Positions 16,164-23,774 of a stretch of DNA of 32,490 nucleotides are shown here, piece by piece. Under the pieces are notes generated by a model that searched no databases, was not told the DNA's origin, and was given only the letters and a program-made list of their open reading frames with translations. Each line of letters begins with the position of its first letter. Positions within the stretch are counted from its first letter, which is position 1. The stretch is from Lachnospiraceae bacterium UBA2860 (lineage in GTDB: Bacteria > Bacillota > Clostridia > Lachnospirales > Lachnospiraceae): positions 1 through 32,490 of the forward strand of contig DEFE01000006.1 of NCBI GenBank assembly GCA_002350625.1. Reading direction: 5' to 3'. A program made the position numbers and the translations under genes.

Positions 16164-16925
16164 TCACGCCTCGCCGATCACGTCCGACATGTCGTAGAGT
16201 CCGGGCGCTCTTCCCGCGAGGAATTTCGCGGCGGCTACGGCACCTTTTGCGAAAATGGCGCGCGAATAAGCCGTGTGCTTCAGCTCGATCACTTCGTCCT
16301 CGCCCGCAAAGAGGACATCGTGCACGCCGACGATCGTGCCGCCGCGCACGGAGGAGATGCCGATCTCCTTCGCCGGCCGCGCCTCGTGGCGCTCTCTCCT
16401 GCTGTAGGTGTAGGCGTACTCGCCGCTGCTGCCCTCGCTGATGCTGTCGGCGAGCATGAGCGCCGTCCCGCTCGGGGCGTCGATCTTCCTGCGGTGGTGC
16501 TCTTCAATCACCTCGGGATCATAGCCATTTGCGGCGAGAACCCTGGCCGCGTCGCGCACAAGCTTCATGAGGAGATTAATGCCGAGCGACATGTTGCCGG
16601 ACCTGAGCACGGCGACGTGCTCCGACGCCTCGCGGACAGCCTCGATCTGCGCGTCGCCAAGGCCGGTCGTACAGATGACCATCGGGATCGAGCGCTCCGC
16701 CCCGTAGGCGATGAGCGCGTCCACGGCCGCCGCCGTCGAGAAATCGATGATCGCGTCCGCTTTCTCCGTGCATTCGTCGATGCTGCGGTAGACAGGGAAG
16801 TCCGCGTAAGCTTCGCCGAAGGCGTCCACGCCCGCGACGATCTGAATATCGGGATCGGAAGACACAATGCCGGACACCACTCTTCCCATGTGCCCGCATG
16901 CGCCGTACAAAATCACACTGATCAT
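16164..16925 (-). CDS. dapB: 4-hydroxy-tetrahydrodipicolinate reductase
   Basis: Reduces 4-hydroxy-tetrahydrodipicolinate with NAD(P)H in the lysine/diaminopimelate pathway. The N-terminal Rossmann turn reads YGACGHMGR, a middle region has the C-T-T-G segment and the S-G-N-M-S-L-G-I-N segment, and the catalytic and substrate-binding region reads EEHHRRKIDAPSGTA, all standard for DapB. At 253 residues it is full length. The ATG at 16925 has GAGAGG about 9 nt upstream; the earlier in-frame ATG at 16934 abuts that site and is unlikely. It starts 25 bp after dapA stops, so the two are co-transcribed. Confidence 0.97.
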   Translation of the reverse strand: MISVILYGACGHMGRVVSGIVSSDPDIQIVAGVDAFGEAYADFPVYRSIDECTEKADAIIDFSTAAAVDALIAYGAERSIPMVICTTGLGDAQIEAVREASEHVAVLRSGNMSLGINLLMKLVRDAARVLAANGYDPEVIEEHHRRKIDAPSGTALMLADSISEGSSGEYAYTYSRRERHEARPAKEIGISSVRGGTIVGVHDVLFAGEDEVIELKHTAYSRAIFAKGAVAAAKFLAGRAPGLYDMSDVIGEA

Positions 16926-16950
16926 AGCGCGCATCCTCTCTTAAGCTGTT

Positions 16951-17835
16951 TTACAGACATCCGTACTTCTCGAGCTCCGCCTTCAGGATCTGCGCGTGCG
17001 CGCTTTCCATCGGCGTGAGCGGCTGACGCGGCGCGCCCACGTTATAGCCCATCATATTGAGCGCCGCCTTGACCGGGATCGGATTGACCTCCATGAAGAG
17101 GGCCCTGATGAGCGGCAGCGCGCGGATCTGGAGCGCGGCGGCTTTCGTGTAATCGCCGTCGAGGCAGGCCTGCGCGATGTCGTGCGTTTCCTTCGGCGCC
17201 ACGTTGGAGAGGACCGAAATCACGCCGATGCCGCCGAGCGACATGAGCGGCACGATCTGGTCGTCATTGCCGGAGTACACGTCGAGGCTTCCTTCCGCAA
17301 GCTCGATCGTCTCCGCGACCTGGCTGATGTTGCCGGACGCTTCCTTGATCGCCGCGATGTTCTTCACGTTCTTCCCGAGCCAGGCCGCCGTCGCCGGCAG
17401 GATGTTGGAGCCGGTCCTCGACGGGACATTATACAGGATGGCGGGAATGGAGACGGCTTCCGCGATGGTCTTGAAATGCTCCTTGAGGCCGTTCTGCGTC
17501 GCCTTGTTGTAGTAGGGCGCGACAAGCAGCAGGCCGTCCGCGCCGACCTTCTCCGCTTCCTTCGACATCATGACCGCGTGCGCCGTGTTATTCGAGCCCG
17601 TGCCCGCGATCACCGGAATGCGGTGATTTGTCTTCTCGACGGCAAAGCGGATCGCCTCGATGTGCTCGTCATCGTCGAGCGTCGGCGCCTCGCCGGATGT
17701 GCCGACCGCGATGATCGCGTCGGTGCCATTTGCGATCTGGTCTTCGATCAGCTGCTCGAAGGTTTCGTAATTGATCTCCCCGTTCTCTTTCATCGGCGTC
17801 ACGATCGCGACGCCCGCTCCCTTAAAAATCGCCAT
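16951..17835 (-). CDS. dapA: 4-hydroxy-tetrahydrodipicolinate synthase
   Basis: Condenses pyruvate with aspartate semialdehyde, the first committed step to diaminopimelate and lysine. The 294-residue sequence has the pyruvate-binding GTSGEAP loop (46 on), Tyr135 and Arg140 in YNVPSRTG, and the Schiff-base Lys164 in AAIKEASG. The ATG follows GAGGAGAG. The gene has an excellent promoter at 17959-17988. Between promoter and start lie a short ORF with a perfect ribosome site and two mutually exclusive hairpins, so expression may be attenuated or translationally coupled. I see no lysine riboswitch in the roughly 115-nt leader, which is too short for one. Confidence 0.97.
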   Translation of the reverse strand: MAIFKGAGVAIVTPMKENGEINYETFEQLIEDQIANGTDAIIAVGTSGEAPTLDDDEHIEAIRFAVEKTNHRIPVIAGTGSNNTAHAVMMSKEAEKVGADGLLLVAPYYNKATQNGLKEHFKTIAEAVSIPAILYNVPSRTGSNILPATAAWLGKNVKNIAAIKEASGNISQVAETIELAEGSLDVYSGNDDQIVPLMSLGGIGVISVLSNVAPKETHDIAQACLDGDYTKAAALQIRALPLIRALFMEVNPIPVKAALNMMGYNVGAPRQPLTPMESAHAQILKAELEKYGCL

Positions 17836-17917
17836 ACTCTCTCCTCTTTATCCTCATGTTTTCCCTTGACTGAAGGCCGTTCGGTTCCGAAGCCCGTAAA
17901 GCGCGCGGCTTCGGCAT
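17822..17917 (-). CDS. Candidate 31-residue leader peptide upstream of dapA
   Basis: AAGGAGG lies 5 nt before an ATG at 17917 that opens a 31-codon frame rich in Arg (7 Arg, 3 Lys) and ending in EYGDF. Its TAA at 17824-17822 overlaps the first codons of dapA by 14 nt in another frame, the classic layout for translational coupling or a uORF. The first ribosome site is better than that of dapA. It has no run of one amino acid, so classical lysine attenuation is not obvious. I infer a regulatory leader peptide; conservation would decide. Confidence 0.45.
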   Translation of the reverse strand: MPKPRALRASEPNGLQSRENMRIKRREYGDF

Positions 17918-17924
17918 TGAAGCC
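17887..17924 (-). promoter_or_regulatory. Alternative hairpins in the dapA leader
   Basis: On the minus strand three segments appear in order: GGCTTC (17924-17919), CCGAAGCC (17914-17907) and GGCTTCGG (17894-17887). The middle one can pair with either neighbour: with the first through a 6-bp stem overlapping the leader-ORF start, or with the third through a perfect 8-bp stem with a 12-nt loop. Ribosomes on the leader ORF would disrupt one or both. This is attenuator-like geometry, though no U run follows. Confidence 0.45.
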
Positions 17925-17958
17925 TCCTTCTTCCACGTCCGAAGATACCTCTATATGC

Positions 17959-17988
17959 ACTATAGCATCGCCTGTGCAGTGAAGTCAA
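17959..17988 (-). promoter_or_regulatory. Promoter of dapA-dapB
   Basis: TTGACT (17988-17983), 18-bp spacer, TATAGT (17964-17959) preceded by TGC, so both a -35 and an extended -10 are present. The -35 lies inside the left copy of the 40-bp ybaK-end repeat; the right copy reads CTGACT at the same place. Confidence 0.8.
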
Positions 17989-18058
17989 ACGGTGAACGGC
18001 GCCGTCTCCGCCTTTGCGGTGAAGTCAGACGGTGAATGGCGCTGTCTCCGCCTTTGCC
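17979..18058. repeat. 40-bp tandem duplication of the ybaK 3' end
   Basis: Units 17979-18018 and 18019-18058 differ at only three or four positions. The right unit is the true end of ybaK. The left unit would encode the same last ten residues and stop (AKAETAPFTV), but lies after the stop and is shifted by one base. The three differences within the codons are all synonymous (GTC/GTT, CCA/CCG, ACA/ACG). Confidence 0.9.
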
Positions 18059-18510
18059 GCGCGGAGGAGATCCTCCGTGTTCAGATGCAGCGTGGATCCG
18101 ATCCGCCCGCCGCTCACGTAGATTTTCTCATAGGCCTTCGCCTCTTCGGCGATGAAAGTTCGAAATTCCTTTTTCATGCCGATCGGGCTCACGCCGCCGC
18201 GGACGTAGCCGGTGAGCGCCGTGATGTCCTTCACGTGGATCATCTCCATCGACTTCTCGCCGGCCGCGCGCGCCGCCGCCTTTAAATCCACTTCCTTCTC
18301 CACGGGGAGCACGAAGGTGTAGTAAGCGCCGCTCTTTCCACGCATCACCAGCGTCTTGAAGGATTCCTCCCTGGGGACGCCTTCGAGGTCCGCGATCTGC
18401 ACGCCGTCCTCGAATGCGTCCACCGTATACTGCAGCACCTCGTACGGAATTTTCAGCGCGTCGAGGATCCGCATCGCATTTGTCTTGATCTCTTTTTCCT
18501 TCTTTGCCAT
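18025..18510 (-). CDS. ybaK: Aminoacyl-tRNA deacylase, YbaK/EbsC family (Cys-tRNA(Pro)-type)
   Basis: An editing enzyme that hydrolyses mischarged tRNA, typically Cys-tRNA(Pro), in trans. The 161-residue sequence starts TNAMRILDALKIPYEVL and contains the family signatures V-x-K-T-L-V-like FKTLVMRGKSGAYY, the Lys-containing LTGYVRGGVSPIGMKK loop and the VSGGRIG segment. It starts 7 nt after typA stops, so it is translated from the typA transcript. Its last codons are present a second time just downstream as a non-coding relic. There is no clear terminator after it, so read-through into the dap unit is possible. Confidence 0.92.
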   Translation of the reverse strand: MAKKEKEIKTNAMRILDALKIPYEVLQYTVDAFEDGVQIADLEGVPREESFKTLVMRGKSGAYYTFVLPVEKEVDLKAAARAAGEKSMEMIHVKDITALTGYVRGGVSPIGMKKEFRTFIAEEAKAYEKIYVSGGRIGSTLHLNTEDLLRAAKAETAPFTV

Positions 18511-18517
18511 CGCCCGC

Positions 18518-20350
18518 TCACTTTGCCATGTTCGCGCGTTTCCTGAGCCGCGAATCCAGAATCTTCTTGCGGATTCTGAGCGACTCCGGCGTCACCTCGA
18601 GCAGCTCGTCCGTGTCGATGAAATCCATCGCCTGTTCAAGGGAGAGGATCTTCGGCGGCGTGAGCGTCAGGGCTTCATCCGCGCTCGAGGAACGCGTGTT
18701 GGTGAGGTGCTTTGTCTTGCAGACGTTGATCTCGATTTCCTCGGGCTTCGCGCCTTCGCCGACCACCATGCCGGCGTAGACCTTCGTGCCGGGCGAGATG
18801 AACAGCGCGCCTCTCTCCTGCGCCGCGAAAAGTCCGTACGTGACGGCTTCTCCCGTCTCAAATGCGATGAGCGATCCGTTCTTGCGGTAGCTGATATCTC
18901 CTTTATAAGGCCCATAGGCGTCAAAGATCGTGTTGAGGACGCCCGTGCCTTTTGTCGCCGTGAGGAAGGGACCGTGGAAGCCGATGAGGCCGCGCGAGGG
19001 AATCTCAAACTCGAGCCTCGTGGTGCCGTCCGCGAGCGTGCTCATGCCCTGCAGCTCGCCCTTTCTCTCCGAGAGCATGCTGATCACCGTGCCGGAGAAC
19101 TCCTGCGGCACGTCGACATAGGCGATCTCCATCGGCTCGAGCCGTTTTCCCTGCTCGTCCGTCTTCATGATGACCTCCGCCTTGCTGACCGCGAACTCGT
19201 AGCCCTCGCGCCGCATCTTCTCGATGAGCACCGACAGATGCAGCTCCCCGCGCCCCGCGACGCGGAAGGTATCCGTGCTCTCCGTGTCCTCGACGCGCAG
19301 CGACACGTCGGTGTTCAGCTCGCGCATCAGCCGCTCGCGGATCTGGCGGGACGTGCAGTACTTGCCCTCCCGGCCTGCGAACGGGCTGTCGTTGACGACG
19401 AAGTTCATCGAGATCGTCGGCTCCGAGATCTTCTGGAACGGGATCGCCTCTATGTCCTGCGGCGCGCAGATCGTGTCCCCGATCTCCAGGTTGCCGATGC
19501 CGGAGATCGCGACGATTGAGCCGATCTCCGCCTTATTTACATCCACCTTTTTCAGCCCGTCAAACTCGTAGAGCTTGGTGATCTTTGTCTTCTCTTTAAG
19601 CGTCGGGTCGTGGAAGTTGACCCGCACGATCTCCTGTCCGACGGCGATGGAGCCGTTGTCGACCTTGCCGATGCCGATCCGTCCGACATATTCATTGTAA
19701 TCGATCGTGGAAATGAGAATCTGCGTCCCCTTCTCCGGATCTCCCTCAGGCGCGGGGATATACTCCAGGATCGTGTCAAAAAGCGGCTGCAGGTCCTTCG
19801 GCTCGTCGTCGAGATCCCGCACGCAGGTGCCCTCGCGGGCAGACGCGTAAAGGAAGGGGCAGTCCAGCTGCTCGTCAGAGGCATTTAAGTCCATCATGAG
19901 CTCGAGCGTCTCGTCGACGACCTCCTCCGGCCGGGCCTCGGCGCGGTCGACCTTGTTGATGCAGACGATCACGGGCAGGTCCAGATCCAGCGCCTTCTTA
20001 AGGACAAAGCGGGTCTGCGGCATCGTGCCCTCGAACGCGTCGACGAGCAGGATCACGCCGTTCACCATTTTCAGCACGCGCTCCACCTCGCCGCCGAAAT
20101 CCGCGTGGCCGGGCGTATCGACGATGTTGATCTTCACGCCCTTATAGCTGATCGCCGTATTCTTCGACAGAATCGTGATGCCTCTCTCCCGCTCGAGATC
20201 TCCCGAGTCCATCACGCGCTCCTGCACCTCCTGGTTTTCCCTGAAGGCGCCGCTCTGCCGCAGCATGCCGTCCACGAGCGTGGTTTTGCCGTGATCGACG
20301 TGCGCGATGATGGCTATGTTCCGTATATCCTCCCTTGTCATGACACTCAT
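18518..20350 (-). CDS. typA: Ribosome-associated translational GTPase TypA/BipA
   Basis: An EF-G-like GTPase that supports 50S assembly and growth in stress. Among 610 residues the G domain has AHVDHGKTT (16-24), DTPGHADFGGE and NKVDR; then come the beta-barrel, EF-G-like domains III and V, and the TypA-specific C-terminal domain ending in basic RIRKKILDSRLRKR. Length is normal. Two starts are possible, ATG at 20350 and ATG at 20341; AGAGG sits 9 nt before the first. A good promoter lies at 20404-20432. It is followed closely by ybaK. Confidence 0.97.
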   Translation of the reverse strand: MSVMTREDIRNIAIIAHVDHGKTTLVDGMLRQSGAFRENQEVQERVMDSGDLERERGITILSKNTAISYKGVKINIVDTPGHADFGGEVERVLKMVNGVILLVDAFEGTMPQTRFVLKKALDLDLPVIVCINKVDRAEARPEEVVDETLELMMDLNASDEQLDCPFLYASAREGTCVRDLDDEPKDLQPLFDTILEYIPAPEGDPEKGTQILISTIDYNEYVGRIGIGKVDNGSIAVGQEIVRVNFHDPTLKEKTKITKLYEFDGLKKVDVNKAEIGSIVAISGIGNLEIGDTICAPQDIEAIPFQKISEPTISMNFVVNDSPFAGREGKYCTSRQIRERLMRELNTDVSLRVEDTESTDTFRVAGRGELHLSVLIEKMRREGYEFAVSKAEVIMKTDEQGKRLEPMEIAYVDVPQEFSGTVISMLSERKGELQGMSTLADGTTRLEFEIPSRGLIGFHGPFLTATKGTGVLNTIFDAYGPYKGDISYRKNGSLIAFETGEAVTYGLFAAQERGALFISPGTKVYAGMVVGEGAKPEEIEINVCKTKHLTNTRSSSADEALTLTPPKILSLEQAMDFIDTDELLEVTPESLRIRKKILDSRLRKRANMAK

Positions 20351-20403
20351 CTTCCGTAACCTCTTGTCTCTTCTTAACTCTTCTTATATTTATAAACTTG
20401 ACC

Positions 20404-20432
20404 ACTATAGCACGTTTTTTTTGATGTGGCAA
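20404..20432 (-). promoter_or_regulatory. Promoter of typA-ybaK
   Basis: TTGCCA (20432-20427), 17-bp spacer, TATAGT (20409-20404) on the minus strand, each matching five of six consensus bases. It lies between the preceding gene's terminator and typA. Confidence 0.78.
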
Positions 20433-20450
20433 TATGACGCAGCATTTATG

Positions 20451-20482
20451 AAAAAACCGCTGCGAGCAAACGCCCGCAGCGG
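20451..20482 (-). terminator. Terminator of the malate-rnf-surface protein unit
   Basis: On the minus strand CCGCTGCG (20482-20475) and CGCAGCGG (20464-20457) form the stem, followed by six T. It lies 18 nt after the stop of the secreted Ig-like protein gene. Confidence 0.88.
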
Positions 20483-20500
20483 CTCACAGCCGATTTCACT

Positions 20501-21607
20501 TTACTTCACTTTAACCTTGCAGATAACCGTCTTCGCCGCCGACTCTGCATAATTCTCATCGCCCAGCGCCGTCACCGTCACCTTAACCTTATACGTCCCT
20601 TTCGCAAGCCCCTTCTTCACGGTGAGCTTCCCGGTCTTGCTGCTCATGCTGAAGAACTTCTTAGCTGACCTCTTCCCCTTCTTCGCGGAGACCAGCTTAT
20701 ACTTCAAAGTCCCCTGCCCCTTCTTCACGAAGGTCATCAGCTTGAGTGCGGTCACCGTCTGCTTCTTCAGCGAGACCGCGCTGTATTTCACGGTCGCCGT
20801 CCTCGCCTTGATCTCAAGCTCATTTGGCGCCTTATTGATCGTAAATGGCAGCCTCACTTTTCCGCTGTACATCCCCTTGCCGGTGATGGCGGCGTAGTAT
20901 GTGCCGGCGTCGATCGGCCAGACCTTCTTCCCGTCCGCGTCCTCATAGCGCAGCCGGTACTCGTCTTCATCAGGCTCGAGCGTGCCCAGGGTGAGCGACT
21001 TCACCTCCGGGTCCTTCACCTTCCCGTCGTACGTGAAGGTATTCTCCGTGAGTTCGCCCTTCGCCTTAGAGAGGTCGTTCCCGATCGGGAAGGAGACTCT
21101 GATCAGATTATAGGCACTGTTGTAGCAGATAATCGCCTTGTCGCAGACCTCCCCGTTCACAAACACCTGGAAGGTCTTGAGCTGCGCCACGGGGGTTTCC
21201 TTCATATGCGGCAGCGCCTTGACTTCATCCGCCCAGTCATACCCCGGCTTGAGCTCCGTCCCGGCGCAGAAATAATACTGCTTAAGCGGGAATACCATAT
21301 TGGATCCGGTGCCGACGCCGTTGAGCTGTTTATACGTGCTGTCCCAGTACTCAAGGAATTCATTGCTCGTGTCGATCTTGACGCCCTCCGTATCCGTCGT
21401 CAAAAGTCCGGTAATCTTCACCTTGACATCATTTTCCGTTTTTTCCGGATCAACCAGCGGTTCCTCGGAAGTCAGATTGTAGTTCACCGACTTCACGGCG
21501 ATCGGGGCCGCCTGCGCTGTGCGTGCGCCAAAAGCCATCAGGAACGCGGCTGCCGCAGCGACAGCAAAAAGAATCCGCGTCATCCGTTTATCCACCCTCG
21601 TCTTCAT
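20501..21607 (-). CDS. Secreted protein with Ig-like/MBG-type repeats
   Basis: 368 residues from the ATG at 21607, chosen because AAGGAGGT lies 6 nt upstream; the frame stays open further left into rnfB but without such a site. An N-terminal signal peptide (MKTRVDKRMTRILF, then an Ala-rich core) is probably cleaved after TAQA. The middle holds a domain ending in AGTYYAAITGKGMYSG, typical of the bacterial Ig-like repeats of Lachnospiraceae surface proteins, and the last 100 residues form another beta domain rich in Lys (GKLTVKKGLAKGTYKVKVTV). No sortase motif or cell-wall repeat is seen. It follows rnfB by 67 bp with no terminator between, so it may ride on the rnf transcript. Function unknown; adhesion or extracellular binding is a guess. 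Confidence 0.82.
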   Translation of the reverse strand: MKTRVDKRMTRILFAVAAAAAFLMAFGARTAQAAPIAVKSVNYNLTSEEPLVDPEKTENDVKVKITGLLTTDTEGVKIDTSNEFLEYWDSTYKQLNGVGTGSNMVFPLKQYYFCAGTELKPGYDWADEVKALPHMKETPVAQLKTFQVFVNGEVCDKAIICYNSAYNLIRVSFPIGNDLSKAKGELTENTFTYDGKVKDPEVKSLTLGTLEPDEDEYRLRYEDADGKKVWPIDAGTYYAAITGKGMYSGKVRLPFTINKAPNELEIKARTATVKYSAVSLKKQTVTALKLMTFVKKGQGTLKYKLVSAKKGKRSAKKFFSMSSKTGKLTVKKGLAKGTYKVKVTVTALGDENYAESAAKTVICKVKVK

Positions 21608-21674
21608 CCCGGCATACCTCCTTTTTTGTTGAGAAACATCCGTTTGCAGCGACATGACGCCTATATAAAAGAGT

Positions 21675-22490
21675 TTACCCCTTCGCAACCGCACTTCTCT
21701 CCGCAAGGGACCGGATCGTGACCTGCGGACATTTCTCCGCGCACTTGCCGCAGTCGGTACACGCGGCGTAGTCAATATGCGCGAGATTATTGTCGACGGA
21801 AATGGCGCCGCTCTCGCACTGCTTCGTGCACAGACGGCAGCCGATGCAGCCGACCTCACAGACGAGCTTCACGTCCTTGCCCTTATCCGTGTTCGAGCAG
21901 CGCACCGCGGTCACCTTGCCGTACGGAATGAGCTCGATGAGCTTCCGCGGGCAGGCCTTCGCGCACAGGCCGCAGCCGACGCATTTCTCCTCGTTCACAA
22001 TGGCCACGCCATTTACGACATGGATCGCGTCCTCCGGACAGACGGAGACGCAGCTCCCGAATCCCAGGCAGCCGAAATCACAGTCCTGCGGATAGAGACC
22101 GGAGAGCACGACGGCCCTGCAGTCCTTGATGCCGATATAGTTGTTCTTCACGGAGGTGTGGCCGCAGCTCCCGTTGCAGCGGACGAAAGCCACCTCTCTT
22201 ATGCCGGCCGCCGCGTCCGTGCCCATGATCCCATTGATCTTCGCCGTGACGGCGGCGCCGCCCACAGGACAGGCCGCTGCCGTCGCCTCGCCCGAGACGA
22301 TCGCCGAGGCGACCGCGTCGCAGCCGGCGTAGCCGCAGGCCCCGCAGTTGTTGCCCGGGAGCACCTCCCGGATCGCGCTCTCCCGCGGATCGACCTCCAC
22401 GTGGAATTTATTTCCGATATACACCAGCGCGATGCCGACGGCGATACCGACGGCCCCGATGACCAGTGTCGCAATTAAAATCGCACCCAA
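21675..22490 (-). CDS. rnfB: Rnf complex subunit B, iron-sulfur protein
   Basis: Carries electrons from ferredoxin into the membrane-bound ferredoxin:NAD+ oxidoreductase. The 271 residues have an N-terminal membrane segment (about 3-26), the RnfB 4Fe-4S motif with Cys49, 52, 57 and 74, a Cys-rich middle (105-151), and three further ferredoxin-type clusters (CVGCGLCAKACP, CIGCRLCTKQCE, CTDCGKCAEKCP) at about 170-254. The start codon is TTG at 22490, supported by a strong AAGGAGG 7 nt upstream; no ATG gives a complete membrane anchor. It begins 12 nt after the rnfA stop and is the last rnf gene. Confidence 0.96.
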   Translation of the reverse strand: MGAILIATLVIGAVGIAVGIALVYIGNKFHVEVDPRESAIREVLPGNNCGACGYAGCDAVASAIVSGEATAAACPVGGAAVTAKINGIMGTDAAAGIREVAFVRCNGSCGHTSVKNNYIGIKDCRAVVLSGLYPQDCDFGCLGFGSCVSVCPEDAIHVVNGVAIVNEEKCVGCGLCAKACPRKLIELIPYGKVTAVRCSNTDKGKDVKLVCEVGCIGCRLCTKQCESGAISVDNNLAHIDYAACTDCGKCAEKCPQVTIRSLAERSAVAKG

Positions 22491-22502
22491 AGCCTGTCCT
22501 CC

Positions 22503-23081
22503 TTATAATGATAACCCGCCGAAGCCCATGAAGGCAATAGACATGAGCGCCGCCGCGAGCAGAACCACCGGCGCGCCGCGGAACGGCGCCGGGATGGATT
22601 CCTCGTCGAGGCGCGCCCGGATGCCGGCGAGCAGAACGATCGCGATCGTGTAGCCGACGGCCGTGCCGAAACCGGCAACGACGCTCTCGACGAAATTGTA
22701 CTCATCCTGCACGTTCGTGAGCGCAACGCCGAGCACGGCGCAGTTGGTCGTAATCAGCGGCAGATAGATGCCGAGCGCTTTATAGAGGCCCGGGGATGTC
22801 TTCTTGAGGAACATTTCCACGATCTGCACGAGCGCCGCGATCACAAGGATGAAGACGATCGTCTTCATGTAGTCGAGGCCGAAGGGCTCGAGAACGTAGT
22901 CGTAGAGAAGCGACGCCACCGCCGAGGCGATCGTCAGGACGAAGATGACCGCCCCGCCAAGAGAAGCGGACGCCTTCATCTGCTTTGACACGCCGAGGAA
23001 GGAGCAGATCCCGAGGAACTGGTTGAGGACGACGTTGTTGACGAGCGCGCAGCTCACGATAATGATAATCAGAGATGTCAT
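22503..23081 (-). CDS. rnfA: Rnf complex subunit A, integral membrane protein
   Basis: One of the two homologous membrane subunits (A and E) that hold an iron-sulfur cluster between them and pass electrons across the membrane. The 192 residues make six hydrophobic segments, with the expected N-terminal NNVVLNQFLGICSFLGVSK containing the conserved Cys and the LPLITTNCAVLG segment with the second. Its ATG overlaps the rnfE stop (ATGA), so the two are translationally coupled. Confidence 0.97.
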   Translation of the reverse strand: MTSLIIIIVSCALVNNVVLNQFLGICSFLGVSKQMKASASLGGAVIFVLTIASAVASLLYDYVLEPFGLDYMKTIVFILVIAALVQIVEMFLKKTSPGLYKALGIYLPLITTNCAVLGVALTNVQDEYNFVESVVAGFGTAVGYTIAIVLLAGIRARLDEESIPAPFRGAPVVLLAAALMSIAFMGFGGLSL

Positions 23082-23761
23082 GCCTTAGCCTCCTCCTTTC
23101 CGCAGTTCTCCGGCTTCATCGCGCAGTTCGCGCAGCAGCCGTCGCAGCCGCTCACGAGCTCGTCGGAGCGGTTCTTCACCTGGAAGGCGTTCATCACCGC
23201 GATCACGAGCGCGAGGACCAGGAAGGCACCCGGCGCCTTGATGAATATGCCGATCGGCTCGACCGACTTCGGAATGATCTGAATGCCGAACGCCGTGCCG
23301 GCGCCGACGAGCTCGCGGATGAAACCGACGATCGTGAGCGCGACCGTAAAGCCGATGCCCATGCCGATGCCGTCAAATGCGGCCAGTCCCACCGAATTCT
23401 TGTTCGCGTAGGCTTCCGCGCGCCCGAGGATGATGCAGTTGACGACGATCAACGGGATGTAGATGCCGAGCGCGTCATAGAGCGAGGGCAGGTAAGCCTC
23501 GATGAGCAGCTCCGTGATCGTGACGAGCGTCGCGACAATCACGATGTATGAAGGCAGGCGCACCTCGTCCGGAATGATCTTCCGGAGCGCCGAGATAATG
23601 ACGTTGGAGAGGATCAGCACGACCGTCGTCGACACGCCCATGCCGAGTCCGTTGATCGCCGCCGTGCTGACGGCGAGCGTCGGGCACATGCCGAGCATGA
23701 GGATGAAGGTCGGATTCTCCTTGACTACGCCGTTATAGATTCGTTCTACATATCGATTCAT
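23078..23761 (-). CDS. rnfE: Rnf complex subunit E, with a Cys-rich tail
   Basis: Integral membrane partner of RnfA. The first 195 residues are a normal RnfE: six membrane segments, NPTFILMLGMCPTLAVS with the first conserved Cys and PLIVVNCIILGRAEAYA with the second. The last 25 residues form a soluble tail holding five cysteines (206, 209, 210, 213, 220) in a C-x2-C-C-x2-C-x6-C arrangement that could bind a metal or cluster. A tail like this is not part of the core family; I cannot say how widespread it is. The gene sits 13 bp after the rnfD-G fusion. Confidence 0.95.
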   Translation of the reverse strand: MNRYVERIYNGVVKENPTFILMLGMCPTLAVSTAAINGLGMGVSTTVVLILSNVIISALRKIIPDEVRLPSYIVIVATLVTITELLIEAYLPSLYDALGIYIPLIVVNCIILGRAEAYANKNSVGLAAFDGIGMGIGFTVALTIVGFIRELVGAGTAFGIQIIPKSVEPIGIFIKAPGAFLVLALVIAVMNAFQVKNRSDELVSGCDGCCANCAMKPENCGKEEAKA

Positions 23762-23774
23762 ATCGGCACCTCCC

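Noticed and set aside
17836..17960. Lysine riboswitch upstream of dapA
   Set aside because: The leader is only about 115 nt and shows none of the multi-helix layout of that riboswitch; instead it has a leader ORF and two small hairpins.
21608..21859. N-terminal extension of the secreted Ig-like protein into rnfB
   Set aside because: No ribosome site, Arg/Ser-rich shadow sequence, and the ATG at 21607 has an ideal AAGGAGGT followed by a proper signal peptide.
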